The position numbers were made by a program, and so were the translations under genes. From assembly GCF_040779325.2 (NCBI RefSeq), contig NZ_JBFONT020000003.1, forward strand, positions 124,001 through 188,000: a stretch of DNA of 64,000 nt, written 5' to 3'. Each line of letters opens with the position of its first letter. Position 1 is the stretch's first letter. Positions 33,900-42,778 of this stretch are shown here, piece after piece. The stretch comes from Aestuariibius violaceus. Its GTDB lineage: Bacteria > Pseudomonadota > Alphaproteobacteria > Rhodobacterales > Rhodobacteraceae. The notes under the pieces were generated by a model. The model worked only from the letters and a program-made list of their open reading frames with translations. It was not told the origin of the DNA and did not search any database.

Positions 33900-34228
33900 G
33901 CCCGCATCTGAACCGTGCGCTGGTGCTGGAAGCGCCGGTCGAAACACCCGACGGGGCAGGAGGCTTCATCGGCGGCTGGGAGGTGCTTGGCACGCTTTGG
34001 GCGGAGTTGGCGCCGGGGCGTGGGCGCCGCGCGGCGGGGGTCGAGGTGGCGGTGTCGAAGGTGCCCTACCGGATCACCGTGCGTGGCGCGCCCTCAGGCG
34101 CCCGGTCGCGCCCGGTCGCGGGCCAACGATTCCGCGACGGGTCGCGGGTGTTTCACGTGCTGGCGGTGAGCGAGCGGGATCCGGGCGGCCGCTACCTGGT
34201 CTGCACGGCAGAGGAGGTGACGGCATGA
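33896..34228 (+). CDS. GTA head closure/stopper protein (g7)
   Basis: A 110-aa SPP1 gp16-type head closure protein. The pattern NRALVLEAPVETPDGAGGFIGGWEVLGTLWAEL followed by strands and FRDGSRVFHVLAVSERD is that of phage head-tail joining proteins. It overlaps its neighbours on both sides by 4 bases. Confidence 0.9.
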   Translation: MSPHLNRALVLEAPVETPDGAGGFIGGWEVLGTLWAELAPGRGRRAAGVEVAVSKVPYRITVRGAPSGARSRPVAGQRFRDGSRVFHVLAVSERDPGGRYLVCTAEEVTA

Positions 34229-34629
34229 GCTACGCGATATCGGATGCCCTTCAGACGGCGATTTACGGTGCGCTCGACGCCGCCGGACTGCCGGTCTTCG
34301 ACGCGCTGCCCTCGGGGACGGTGCCGGACGTCTACATGACCCTCGGGCCGGAAACGGTGCGGGACCGGTCAGGCGTCGAGGCGCGGGTCGCCTGGCACGA
34401 CCTGACCGTGTCTGTGGTCAGTTCAGAGGCCGGGTTCCGCGGAGCGAAGCACGTGGCGGGCAATGTCTGCGACACGCTGGCCGCCGCGGACCTGACGCTA
34501 GACCGGGGTGTCCTGGCGGGGCTGGTGTTCCTGCGGGCGAAGGCCGCGCGGACCTCTCAGGAGAGTGTCCGCCGGATCGATCTCATCTTTCGTGCGATCG
34601 TCGAAGATGACGCGCAATCAGTAGATTAA
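34225..34629 (+). CDS. GTA tail terminator (g8, DUF3168)
   Basis: A 134-aa protein of the DUF3168 family, the tail completion/terminator ring that joins tube to head. It begins MSYAISDALQTAIYGALDAAGL and has YMTLGPETVRDRSGVEARVAWHDLTVSVVS, typical of the family. The ATG at 34225 overlaps the g7 stop. Confidence 0.9.
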   Translation: MSYAISDALQTAIYGALDAAGLPVFDALPSGTVPDVYMTLGPETVRDRSGVEARVAWHDLTVSVVSSEAGFRGAKHVAGNVCDTLAAADLTLDRGVLAGLVFLRAKAARTSQESVRRIDLIFRAIVEDDAQSVD

Positions 34630-34641
34630 GGAGTAAAGTTT

Positions 34642-35055
34642 ATGACAGCTCAGAGCGGTAAGGACCTTCTCATCAAGATCGACATGACGGGCGACGGGCT
34701 TTACGAGACCGCGGCCGGATTGCGGGCGACGCGGATCAGCTTCAACGCGGAAAGCGTCGATGTGACCTCGCTGGAAAGCCAGGGCGGCTGGCGCGAATTG
34801 CTGGTGGGCGCGGGCGTGAAAAGCGCCGCGATTTCGGGGTCGGGGATTTTCAAGGATGCCGCGACGGACGAACGGTTCCGGCAGGTTTTCTTCGACGGCG
34901 AAGTGCCGAGCCTCAGGATCATCATCCCCGATTTCGGCACGGTCGAAGGCCTGTTTCAGATCACGTCGATCGAATATGCGGGCCAGCTGCAGGGCGAGGC
35001 GACGTACGAGGTCGCCATGGCCTCGGCCGGTGAACTGCAGTTCACGGCGCTCTGA
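34642..35055 (+). CDS. GTA major tail tube protein (g9)
   Basis: A 137-aa phage tail tube protein (TP901-1/phi13 type). It begins MTAQSGKDLLIKIDM, contains the family stretch FNAESVDVTSLESQGGWRELL, and ends in alternating strands (GEATYEVAMASAGELQFTAL). AAGGAG precedes the ATG. Its stop overlaps g10 by one base. Confidence 0.93.
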   Translation: MTAQSGKDLLIKIDMTGDGLYETAAGLRATRISFNAESVDVTSLESQGGWRELLVGAGVKSAAISGSGIFKDAATDERFRQVFFDGEVPSLRIIIPDFGTVEGLFQITSIEYAGQLQGEATYEVAMASAGELQFTAL

Positions 35056-35366
35056 TGGGCAATCCGTTCGCAGGAGAGGTGACGCTTGTCATCGATGGCC
35101 AGGCCCGGGTCTGCAAGTTGACGCTGGGGGCCTTGGCCGAGCTTGAGGCTGGGTTGGCCGAAGAGGGGCTTATTGATCTTGTCGAGCGGTTCGAACAGGG
35201 GCGGTTTTCGTCGCGGGACGTGCTGGCGCTGGTCGTCGCAGGGCTGCGCGGCGGTGGCTGGCAAGGCCGGTCGGAGGATCTGCTGACCGCAGAGATCGGC
35301 GGCGGGCCGGTGGGCGCGGCCAAGGTTGCGGCGGCTTTGCTAAGCCGTGCCTTCGCGAGCCCATGA
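35055..35366 (+). CDS. GTA g10 (GTA-gp10 family, tail assembly chaperone-like)
   Basis: A 103-aa protein with FAGEVTLVIDGQARVCKLTLGALAELEAGL, the GTA-gp10 pattern. Its position between tail tube and tape measure is that of tail assembly chaperones in siphophages. It overlaps g10.1 by 4 bases. Confidence 0.88.
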   Translation: MGNPFAGEVTLVIDGQARVCKLTLGALAELEAGLAEEGLIDLVERFEQGRFSSRDVLALVVAGLRGGGWQGRSEDLLTAEIGGGPVGAAKVAAALLSRAFASP

Positions 35367-35572
35367 AGGCGCTCGATTGGCCGGGGTTAATGCGCGCCGG
35401 GATGTTGGGGCTGGGCCTGCGCCCGGCGGAGTTTTGGGCGCTGACCCCGGCGGAGCTGATGTTTCTGACCGGGCGGGGCGGCGGGACCGCGCCGCTCGGC
35501 CGGGCGCGTCTCGAGGAATTGGCGGCGGCCTATCCGGACATGGCGGACGGGGGAGAGAATGGCGGAATTTGA
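35363..35572 (+). CDS. GTA g10.1 (phage tail assembly chaperone family)
   Basis: A 69-aa protein with DWPGLMRAGMLGLGLRPAEFWALTPAELMFLTG, the rcc01693/phage_TAC pattern. It overlaps g10 by 4 bases and g11 by 14. In many phages the two chaperone parts are joined by a programmed frameshift; here they appear as separate ATGA-coupled genes. Confidence 0.85.
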   Translation: MKALDWPGLMRAGMLGLGLRPAEFWALTPAELMFLTGRGGGTAPLGRARLEELAAAYPDMADGGENGGI

Positions 35573-36209
35573 CGATCTGGGCGGAGAGCTCAACGCGCTG
35601 GAAAGCGACCTTGGCGAGGCAAGCCGAATGACGGCGGCTTTCGGCGCTGAACTGGCCAGCCTGCGCAGCGGGATGGACAGCACCGTGCGCGATCTGGGCA
35701 ATCTGGAAAGCGGGATCAGCCGGGGTTTGCGGCGCGCCTTCGATGGCCTGGCCTTCGATGGAATGAAGCTGGCCGATGCGTTGGACGTTCTCGGCCGGTC
35801 GATCATCGACACCGCCTACAATGCGGCGATGCGGCCGGTGACCGACCATTTCGGCGGTCTGATCTCGGACGGGATCAACTCGATCGTCAGCGACCTGATG
35901 CCCTTCGAAAAAGGTGGGACGTTTTCGCAGGGCCGCGTGATGCCGTTCGCCAAGGGCGGTGTCGTCAGCGGGCCGGTCACGTTCCCCATGCGCGGCGGGA
36001 TGGGCCTGATGGGCGAGGCGGGACCGGAGGCGATCATACCGCTGACCCGCGGTGCGGATGGCAGGCTTGGCGTGCGGGCCCAAGGCGGCGGCACGACCCA
36101 CGTGACCATGAATATCAACACGCCAGACGTCGCGGGTTTCCAGCGCAGCCATGGGCAGATCGCGGTCCAGATGAACCGGATGCTCGGCCACGGCCGACGC
36201 AACGCCTGA
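35559..36209 (+). CDS. GTA tape measure protein (g11)
   Basis: A 216-aa tape measure protein, short as in RcGTA (about 219 aa). The N-terminal ~80 residues are helical (LNALESDLGEASRMTAAFGAELASLRSGM). The C-terminal part has the Gly-rich phage tail pattern FEKGGTFSQGRVMPFAKGGVVSGP and GLMGEAGPEAIIPLTRG. Confidence 0.92.
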   Translation: MAEFDDLGGELNALESDLGEASRMTAAFGAELASLRSGMDSTVRDLGNLESGISRGLRRAFDGLAFDGMKLADALDVLGRSIIDTAYNAAMRPVTDHFGGLISDGINSIVSDLMPFEKGGTFSQGRVMPFAKGGVVSGPVTFPMRGGMGLMGEAGPEAIIPLTRGADGRLGVRAQGGGTTHVTMNINTPDVAGFQRSHGQIAVQMNRMLGHGRRNA

Positions 36210-36219
36210 GGAGGACATC

Positions 36220-36855
36220 ATGAGCTTTCACGAGGTAAGATTTCCCGCCGCCCTGAGCTTCGGTTCGGTCGGGGGCCCCGAGCGGCGGACCGAGGTTGTG
36301 ACGCTTGCCAACGGGTTCGAGGAACGGAACACGCCCTGGGCCCATTCCCGGCGGCGCTACGACGCGGGCGTCGGCCTGCGGTCGCTCGACGATGTCGAGG
36401 CGCTGATCGCCTTCTTCGAGGCGCGGCAGGGGCAGCTTCACGGGTTTCGCTGGAAAGATTGGGGCGACTACAAGTCGTGCCTACCCTCGGCGGAGGTGAC
36501 GCCCTTTGATCAGGCGCTCGGCACTGGGACGCCAGACCGCAAGACAGAGTTTCAACTGACCAAGCGCTATGCGTCCGGCGACCAGCGCTATGATCGCCCG
36601 ATCCTGAAACCAGTCTCGGGTACCGTACGGATCGCGATCGAGCAGATTGAGCTGCAGGAAAGCATCGACTTCGACATCGACCTCGCCAGCGGGCTCATCA
36701 CCTTCGCCGAGCCGCCTGAGGAGGGGGCCGATATCACCGCCGGGTTTGAATTCGACGTTCCCGTCCGGTTCGACATCGATCGCATTCAGACCTCCGTCGC
36801 GAGCTTTCGTGCGGGCGAAGTGCCGAATGTCCCGATTGTCGAGGTGCGGGTATGA
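36220..36855 (+). CDS. GTA distal tail protein (g12, DUF2460)
   Basis: A 211-aa DUF2460 protein forming the distal tail ring. It starts FHEVRFPAALSFGSVGGPERRTEVVTLANGFEERN and contains ARQGQLHGFRWKDWGDYKSC, both typical. GAGGAGG precedes the ATG. It overlaps g13 by 4 bases. Confidence 0.93.
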   Translation: MSFHEVRFPAALSFGSVGGPERRTEVVTLANGFEERNTPWAHSRRRYDAGVGLRSLDDVEALIAFFEARQGQLHGFRWKDWGDYKSCLPSAEVTPFDQALGTGTPDRKTEFQLTKRYASGDQRYDRPILKPVSGTVRIAIEQIELQESIDFDIDLASGLITFAEPPEEGADITAGFEFDVPVRFDIDRIQTSVASFRAGEVPNVPIVEVRV

Positions 36856-37730
36856 GCACGCTGATCGAACATCTGCAGACCGGCACGACCAGCGTAGCTA
36901 GGTGCTGGTCAGTCAGCCGGGCAGACGGCATGGTCCACGGCTTCACCGACCACGACCGCGATATTGTCTTCGACAGCATCACCTTCAGTGCCGATAGCGG
37001 TCTGACGGCCAGCGCGCTCAGCCAGACGACGGGGCTTTCCGTCGACAACAGCGAGGCGATGGGTGTCCTGTCCTCTGCTGCGATTTCGGACACCGACATC
37101 GAGGCGGGCCGCTGCGACGGTGCCGAGATCAAGGCGTGGCTCGTCAACTGGGCGGACACCGATCAGCGCGAGTTGCAGTTTCGCGGGACGGTTGGCGAGA
37201 TCCGTCGGTCGGGCGGGGCTTTCACGGTCGAGCTGCGGGGCCTGGCCGAGAAGCTGAACGAACCGCGCGGGCGGGTCTTTCAGCCGGGCTGTTCCGCTGT
37301 CTTGGGCGATACGTCCTGCGAGGCCGATCTCACAATCAACGGCTTTTTCACCGAACAGGGCGTCCGCGCAGATGGGGACGGCGAGGTCTTCCGTTTTCCC
37401 GGCTTGCTTGAGTTCGAGGAACGCTGGTTCGAGCGGGGCACACTCATGATGCTGGACGGGGCGGCTCAGGGCCTTTCCGAAGTGGTCAAGCATGACCGGG
37501 TCATCGACGGCGTACGCGTGGTTGAGCTTTGGGCGCCGCTCCGGGCGGAGGTCAAAGAGGGCGATCGCCTCACGATCACCGCGGGTTGCGACAAGCGCGT
37601 GGAGACCTGCAAGTTCAAGTTCGACAACTTCCTGAATTTCCGTGGTTTCCCGGACATCCCAGGCGAGGACTGGCTGATCAGCACGCCTGACCGCGGCGGC
37701 AAGCATGATGGCGGGAGCCGTACGCGATGA
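36852..37730 (+). CDS. GTA tail hub protein (g13, DUF2163)
   Basis: A 292-aa DUF2163 (phage_BR0599-like) protein. The segment PGCSAVLGDTSCEADLTING and the later TAGCDKRVETCKFKFDNFLNFRGFPDIPGED identify it. Four cysteines, C147, C156, C246 and C253, form two pairs suited to an Fe-S cluster, as in lambda gpL-type hubs. It overlaps g14 by 4 bases. Confidence 0.93.
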   Translation: MSTLIEHLQTGTTSVARCWSVSRADGMVHGFTDHDRDIVFDSITFSADSGLTASALSQTTGLSVDNSEAMGVLSSAAISDTDIEAGRCDGAEIKAWLVNWADTDQRELQFRGTVGEIRRSGGAFTVELRGLAEKLNEPRGRVFQPGCSAVLGDTSCEADLTINGFFTEQGVRADGDGEVFRFPGLLEFEERWFERGTLMMLDGAAQGLSEVVKHDRVIDGVRVVELWAPLRAEVKEGDRLTITAGCDKRVETCKFKFDNFLNFRGFPDIPGEDWLISTPDRGGKHDGGSRTR

Positions 37731-38161
37731 GCGCCGTCGTCACCGCCGCTCGCGCATGGATCGGCACCCCGTATCGCCATCAGGCCTCCGCCCGCGGCGC
37801 GGGAACCGACTGCCTCGGCCTGTTGCGCGGCGTCTGGCGCGAGGTCTACGGCGCAGAACCGGAAGCCGTCCCGCCATATTCCGCCGACTGGTCCGAGCCA
37901 CAAGGGGAGGAGACGCTCTGGCACGCGGCCCTGCGTCATCTGGAGCTTAGACCGGTCGACCGGGCGAATGCTGGGGATGTCCTGCTCTTCCGGATGCGCG
38001 CAGGCGCAGTCGCAAAGCACCTCGGCATTCAATCCACAGCAGGCGCTCAGCCTGCCTTCATTCACGCCTATTCAGGGCACGGGGTGGTCGAAAGCCCGCT
38101 CAGCGCCCCCTGGCAGCGGCGCATCGCTGCCCGCTTCGCCTTTCCGGGAGGGTCACACTAA
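37727..38161 (+). CDS. GTA tail peptidoglycan hydrolase (g14, NlpC/P60)
   Basis: A 144-aa NlpC/P60 cysteine peptidase expected to cleave cell-wall peptides during DNA delivery. The catalytic Cys is C29 in GAGTDCLGLLRGVWRE; H98 in AKHLGIQ is the probable catalytic His, and H113 (FIHAYS) follows. The start begins WIGTPYRHQ as in the family. Confidence 0.93.
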   Translation: MSAVVTAARAWIGTPYRHQASARGAGTDCLGLLRGVWREVYGAEPEAVPPYSADWSEPQGEETLWHAALRHLELRPVDRANAGDVLLFRMRAGAVAKHLGIQSTAGAQPAFIHAYSGHGVVESPLSAPWQRRIAARFAFPGGSH

Positions 38162-41100
38162 TGGCGACACTGGTTCTTTCCGCCGCGGGGATGGCGATCG
38201 GCGGGTCGATCGGCGGCTCCGTCCTTGGTCTGTCGACCGCTGTCATCGGCCGGGCGGCCGGGGCCGCGCTGGGCCGGGTCATCGATCAGCGCCTCATGGG
38301 CGCGGGCAGCGAAGCGGTCGAGGTCGGCCGGATCGACCGCTTCCGCCTGACCGGCGCCAGCGAAGGCACGCCGATCCAGCGCATCTACGGGCGGACCCGC
38401 GTCGCCGGTCAGGTGATCTGGGCCTCCCGCTTTCGTGAGCGCATCGAGCTCAGCGGCGGCGGCGGTGGGGGCGGAAAGGGCGGCGGCCCGTCCGAGCCCG
38501 AGATCAAGGAATACAGCTACACGATCAGTTTTGCCGTGGCCCTTTGCGAAGGCGTCATCGGCCGCGTCGGGCGGATTTGGGCGGACGGAACCGAGATCTC
38601 GCCCGCCGACCTCGACATGCGGGTCTACAGGGGCACGGAAGATCAGCTTCCCGATCCCAAGATCGAAGCGGTGGAAGGGGCGAGCAATGCGCCTGCCTAT
38701 CGCGGCATCGCGTATGTCGTGATCGAGGATCTGAACATCACCCGGTTCGGCAACCGCGTGCCGCAGCTGTCTTTCGAGGTAACGCGCCCCGTCCCGGGGG
38801 ACCTTCCAAAGCAGGACATGGCGCAGATCGTGAATGCCGTCGCGATGATGCCCGGCAGTGGGGAATACGCCCTGTCGACGAAGCGGATGCGCCGCCAGAT
38901 CGCTTATGGCAAGACCGAGATCGTCAACGTCAACACGCCGTCGAACCGCGGCGATTTCGAAACCTCCGTCGACGCCCTGACGGAGGAATTGCCGAACTGC
39001 GGATCGGTTTCCCTCGTCGTTTCTTGGTTCGGCAACGACCTGCGCTGCGGCGATTGCACGATCGAACCCAAAGTCGAATGGCCGACCGGGGCAGACTGGG
39101 CCGTCTCTGGCACCAACCGCTCTTCCGCGGCCCTCGTTGCCCAGCAGGATGGGGCGGCCGTCTATGGCGGCACGCCGTCCGACCGCTCGGTCATCGAAGC
39201 GATCAAGGACCTGCAGGAACACGACCAAAAGGTCGTCTTCTATCCCTTCATCCTGATGGAGCAACTTGCCGGTAACGGCTTGCCTGATCCCTACAGCGAT
39301 GCCGACAACCAGCCCGTCCTGCCGTGGCGCGGGCGCATCACGTCGTCAAAGGTGCTCGGCCAGCCGGGCGCGCCCGACGGCACGGCCGTCGCCGAAACCG
39401 AAGTCGCCGCCTTCTTCGGCCAGGCCGAACCGCACCACTTCGACATCTCCGGCGACACAGTCCGTTATACCGGGCCACAGGAATGGTCCTACCGTCGCTT
39501 CATCCTGCATTACGCCTATCTCTGCCAGCGCGCGGGCGGCGTCGACGCCTTCTGCATAGGGTCAGAGATGCGCGGCCTCACCTGGATCCGGGGGGAAAGC
39601 AACAGCTTCCCCGCCGTGGTCCAGCTGAAGCGCCTCGCGCAAGAGGTCCGCGAGATCCTCGGGCCGGACACCAAAATCGGCTACGCCGCCGACTGGTCGG
39701 AATACTTCGGTTACCAGCCGCAGGACGGCACCGGTGACCGCTTCTTCCACCTTGACCCGCTCTGGGCCGAAGAGGCGATCGACTTCATCGGCATCGACAA
39801 CTACATGCCGCTCTCCGATTGGCGGGATGGCGATGCCCATGCCGACGCCCATTGGGGGTCGATCTACAATCTCGACTACCTGACGGCGAACGTCGCGGGC
39901 GGTGAGGGCTACGACTGGTACTACGCCTCGCCCGAGGCGGAGGCCGCGCAGATCCGGACGCCCATCACCGATGAGGCGCATGGAGAGCCGTGGGTGTGGC
40001 GCTACAAGGATATCAAGAACTGGTGGTCCAATGCCCATCACGAACGGATCGGCGGTGTGCGTCAGGCCGACCCGACCGGCTGGATGCCGGGATCGAAACC
40101 GATCTGGTTCACCGAAATCGGCTGCGCCGCAATCGACAAGGGGACGAACGAACCGAACAAGTTCCTCGACCCGAAATCGTCCGAATCCTCGCTGCCCAAG
40201 TATTCGAATGGCCTGCGCGACGACTTCATGCAGCTGCAATACCTGCGCGCACTCCACCACCACTGGTCGCTGCCAGAGAACAACCCCGTTTCGGCCGAGA
40301 CCGGCCTCCAAATGGTCGACACCACCCGCGCCCATGTCTGGGCCTGGGACGCGCGGCCTTTCCCGTTCTTCCCTAACAATCGCGAGGTCTGGAGCGATGG
40401 GGCCAACTACGCCCGTGGCCACTGGATTACCGGTCGTGCGACGGCAAGACCGCTCGCATCGGTCGTGGCCGAGATCTGCGAAGAGGCCGGGATCATCGAC
40501 TACGATGTCTCCGCCCTCTGGGGCATCGTCCGCGGCTACGTCACCAGCGACGTCACCACCGGACGCGCCGCGCTTCAGCCGCTGATGACCGCCTACGGCT
40601 TCGACGCAATCGAACGCGGCGGCAAGCTCGTCTTCCGGACCCGCGATGGCAAGGCGGGCGCAACGGTCAATCCCGCCCTGATGGTCGAAGGCGACGGCAC
40701 CGGCGCGATCGAGATCACCCGCCAGGCCAAGGCCGAAACCTCCGGCCGCGTCCGCGTCAACTTCATCGAGGCCGACGTCGATTATGCCTCAGCGGCGGCA
40801 GAGGCTGTCTTCCCCGGCGACGACAGCGCCTCGGTTGCGCAATCGGACCTCTCGCTGACGCTCACCCGGGCCGAAGGCCAGCAGATCGCCGAACGCTGGC
40901 TGGCCGAGGCCCGCGTCGCTCGCGACACGGCGACCTTCGCGCTGCCGCCATCGCGCAGCGATATTGGCGCGGGTGATGTCATCGACCTCCCGCAAGGCGG
41001 CTCCTACCGGGTCGACCGGATCGAAACGACCGAAGACCGCCTGATCGAGGCGACCCGCGTCGAACCGGAAAGCTACCGGCCGCACGAGGTGCCGGACTAT

Positions 41101-42057
41101 CTGGCGCCGCAGCCCTCCTTCGTGCCGCCCGTTCCGGTCGCGGCGACCTTTCTCGACCTGCCGCTGATGCGTGGGGACGAGGTGCCGCACGCGCCCCATG
41201 TCGCCTTCACAGGCGTACCGTGGCCTGGCACCGTCGCCCTCTACACTGCGCCGCAGGACAGCGACTACGCGCTTGGAGATACCTTCGCGGCCGCCGCCAT
41301 CGTCGGCACAACCGAAAGCCCGCTCTTCCGTGCGCCTCCTGGGCGCTGGGATCGCGGAATACCTCTCCGAGTGAAGCTTGTCAGCGGGGCGCTGCAATCC
41401 GTCTCGCCCGCGCAGATCCTCTCCGGCGGTAACCTCGCTGCAATAGGCGATGGCACGCCCGGCAATTGGGAGCTGTTCCAGTTCGCCGCTGCCGAGCTGG
41501 TCGAGGAGGATACCTACGACCTCTCGCTGCGCCTGCGTGGTCAGGCGGGCACCGATGGCGGCGCGCCCGCCGACTGGCCGCCTGGATCGCGCTTCGTCCT
41601 GATTGATGGCATCCCGCGCCAGATTGACCTGCCCTCTGCCGCCAGGGGCACCGAACGCCACTTCCGCTTCGGTCCCGCGATCCGTCCCCTCGACGATCCA
41701 TCCTATGACTATACCGTCGCAACTTTCGAAGGCGTCGGGCTTCGGCCTTACCGCCCATGCCATCTGCGCCTCGCGCACGACGGCGGCGACATCCGCGCAA
41801 GCTGGATCCGCCGCACACGGATCGACGGTGAAAGTTGGGCCGGCCTCGACGTGCCCTTGGGGGAGGAACGCGAGAGCTATCTCGTCCGCGTCACGGCGAA
41901 CGGCAAGGTGATCCGCGAGACGATCGTCTCTTCGCCGGACTGGATCTATCAGGCGGCCGAGCAGGCGTCGGATGGGATCTTGTCGAACGGCGAGATCGCC
42001 GTTGCGCAACTTTCCGAGCGCTTCGGCCCCGGTCCGTTTGCCACCATCGCGCTCTAA
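38161..42057 (+). CDS. GTA megatron / host specificity tail fibre protein (g15)
   Basis: A 1298-aa tail-tip protein. The N-terminus is hydrophobic and Gly-rich (AAGMAIGGSIGGSVLGLSTA), followed by RIYGRTRVAGQVIWASRF and a poly-Gly linker near residue 100. The GTA TIM-barrel-like, glycoside hydrolase-type domain spans about residues 430-740, with CIGSEMRGLTWIRG, GIDNYMPLSDWRDG and IWFTEIGCAAIDKGTNEPNKF; the Glu in the first and last could be catalytic. Phage tail-type beta domains make up the C-terminal third. Length is close to RcGTA g15. Confidence 0.95.
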   Translation: MATLVLSAAGMAIGGSIGGSVLGLSTAVIGRAAGAALGRVIDQRLMGAGSEAVEVGRIDRFRLTGASEGTPIQRIYGRTRVAGQVIWASRFRERIELSGGGGGGGKGGGPSEPEIKEYSYTISFAVALCEGVIGRVGRIWADGTEISPADLDMRVYRGTEDQLPDPKIEAVEGASNAPAYRGIAYVVIEDLNITRFGNRVPQLSFEVTRPVPGDLPKQDMAQIVNAVAMMPGSGEYALSTKRMRRQIAYGKTEIVNVNTPSNRGDFETSVDALTEELPNCGSVSLVVSWFGNDLRCGDCTIEPKVEWPTGADWAVSGTNRSSAALVAQQDGAAVYGGTPSDRSVIEAIKDLQEHDQKVVFYPFILMEQLAGNGLPDPYSDADNQPVLPWRGRITSSKVLGQPGAPDGTAVAETEVAAFFGQAEPHHFDISGDTVRYTGPQEWSYRRFILHYAYLCQRAGGVDAFCIGSEMRGLTWIRGESNSFPAVVQLKRLAQEVREILGPDTKIGYAADWSEYFGYQPQDGTGDRFFHLDPLWAEEAIDFIGIDNYMPLSDWRDGDAHADAHWGSIYNLDYLTANVAGGEGYDWYYASPEAEAAQIRTPITDEAHGEPWVWRYKDIKNWWSNAHHERIGGVRQADPTGWMPGSKPIWFTEIGCAAIDKGTNEPNKFLDPKSSESSLPKYSNGLRDDFMQLQYLRALHHHWSLPENNPVSAETGLQMVDTTRAHVWAWDARPFPFFPNNREVWSDGANYARGHWITGRATARPLASVVAEICEEAGIIDYDVSALWGIVRGYVTSDVTTGRAALQPLMTAYGFDAIERGGKLVFRTRDGKAGATVNPALMVEGDGTGAIEITRQAKAETSGRVRVNFIEADVDYASAAAEAVFPGDDSASVAQSDLSLTLTRAEGQQIAERWLAEARVARDTATFALPPSRSDIGAGDVIDLPQGGSYRVDRIETTEDRLIEATRVEPESYRPHEVPDYLAPQPSFVPPVPVAATFLDLPLMRGDEVPHAPHVAFTGVPWPGTVALYTAPQDSDYALGDTFAAAAIVGTTESPLFRAPPGRWDRGIPLRVKLVSGALQSVSPAQILSGGNLAAIGDGTPGNWELFQFAAAELVEEDTYDLSLRLRGQAGTDGGAPADWPPGSRFVLIDGIPRQIDLPSAARGTERHFRFGPAIRPLDDPSYDYTVATFEGVGLRPYRPCHLRLAHDGGDIRASWIRRTRIDGESWAGLDVPLGEERESYLVRVTANGKVIRETIVSSPDWIYQAAEQASDGILSNGEIAVAQLSERFGPGPFATIAL

Positions 42058-42063
42058 GCGGTC

Positions 42064-42414
42064 ATGCGCGCGGTCTTGTCCGTCGATATCGATTTCGCGG
42101 CGCGGGCGGCCCTTATGGTGCCGCCCGACAAGCGCGCAGCACTCGTCTATGCGCTTTGCGAACGGGCCCATATCGCCGACCGGATCCGTAAGAAGACCGG
42201 TCGCGCTTCAGCGGGTCTGGGTGACGGCACATTAACGGCGGCCGCGGCGCAGGTCGTCCTCGCACCGCGATCGCCGCGCTACGACATTGCTTGGTGCGAC
42301 GCCCTTGAAGACGTCCTGACCGGCCTCGCTGCTTGGCGCAGAGATCAGTCCTGCCTCACCCGCGGGTGCAGTCCAGACAGCGCGGAACCGAAGGATCACT
42401 CTCCAGCCGGCTAG
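42064..42414 (+). CDS. Small protein downstream of the GTA cluster, function unknown
   Basis: A 116-aa protein starting 7 bases after the g15 stop, so probably in the same transcript. The N-terminal ~95 residues are helical and ordered-looking (VDIDFAARAALMVPPDKRAALVYALCERAHIADRIRKK); the C-terminus is polar. It carries no phage signature. Its 3' end overlaps the convergent DksA-like gene by 59 bases. Confidence 0.7.
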   Translation: MRAVLSVDIDFAARAALMVPPDKRAALVYALCERAHIADRIRKKTGRASAGLGDGTLTAAAAQVVLAPRSPRYDIAWCDALEDVLTGLAAWRRDQSCLTRGCSPDSAEPKDHSPAG

Positions 42415-42694
42415 CCTCCAGCACCTCGCCACAATCGAGGCAATAACCGTACTCGCCTTCCGCGATCCGCCGCAAAGCCGCGTTGATCCGCGCCCGCGCT
42501 GCCGCCCGCCGGGCCCCCTGCGCCTTCGCCATCGCCTGATGCTGCAAGGCGTCCATCCGGGCGAGGCGCCCCACCGATTGCTGATCCAACGTCACCACCC
42601 GCTGCCCCTCGGCCCCAAGCGCTTCTTCCTCATCCAGCCCCGCCCGTAGCGCCTGAAGCCGCTTTCGGTACCGCGCCGTTTCCGTCTCATCCAT
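42356..42694 (-). CDS. TraR/DksA family zinc finger protein
   Basis: A 112-aa protein with an N-terminal helical coiled-coil region and a C-terminal C4 zinc finger: C85-C88 (YGYCLDCGE) and C106-C109 (PRCLDCTRG). DksA-type proteins insert their coiled coil into the RNA polymerase secondary channel and act with ppGpp. The start at 42694 (MDETETARYR) is preferred because GGGAGG lies about 10 bases upstream; an upstream ATG at 42715 is possible. It is shorter than E. coli DksA, like the smaller alphaproteobacterial paralogues. Confidence 0.88.
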   Translation of the reverse strand: MDETETARYRKRLQALRAGLDEEEALGAEGQRVVTLDQQSVGRLARMDALQHQAMAKAQGARRAAARARINAALRRIAEGEYGYCLDCGEVLEASRLESDPSVPRCLDCTRG

Positions 42695-42778
42695 TTCCGT
42701 GACGCCTCCCATCACGCCTTTGTTCTTGGCAGCTTGCCCCTATCTATCCTAGAACGGCACCAGCGAGGAGGGCCCGCC

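Noticed and set aside
29995..42057. Interpretation as an ordinary prophage
   Set aside because: No integrase, repressor, lysis or replication genes and no attachment sites; the gene set and order are those of the Rhodobacter GTA.
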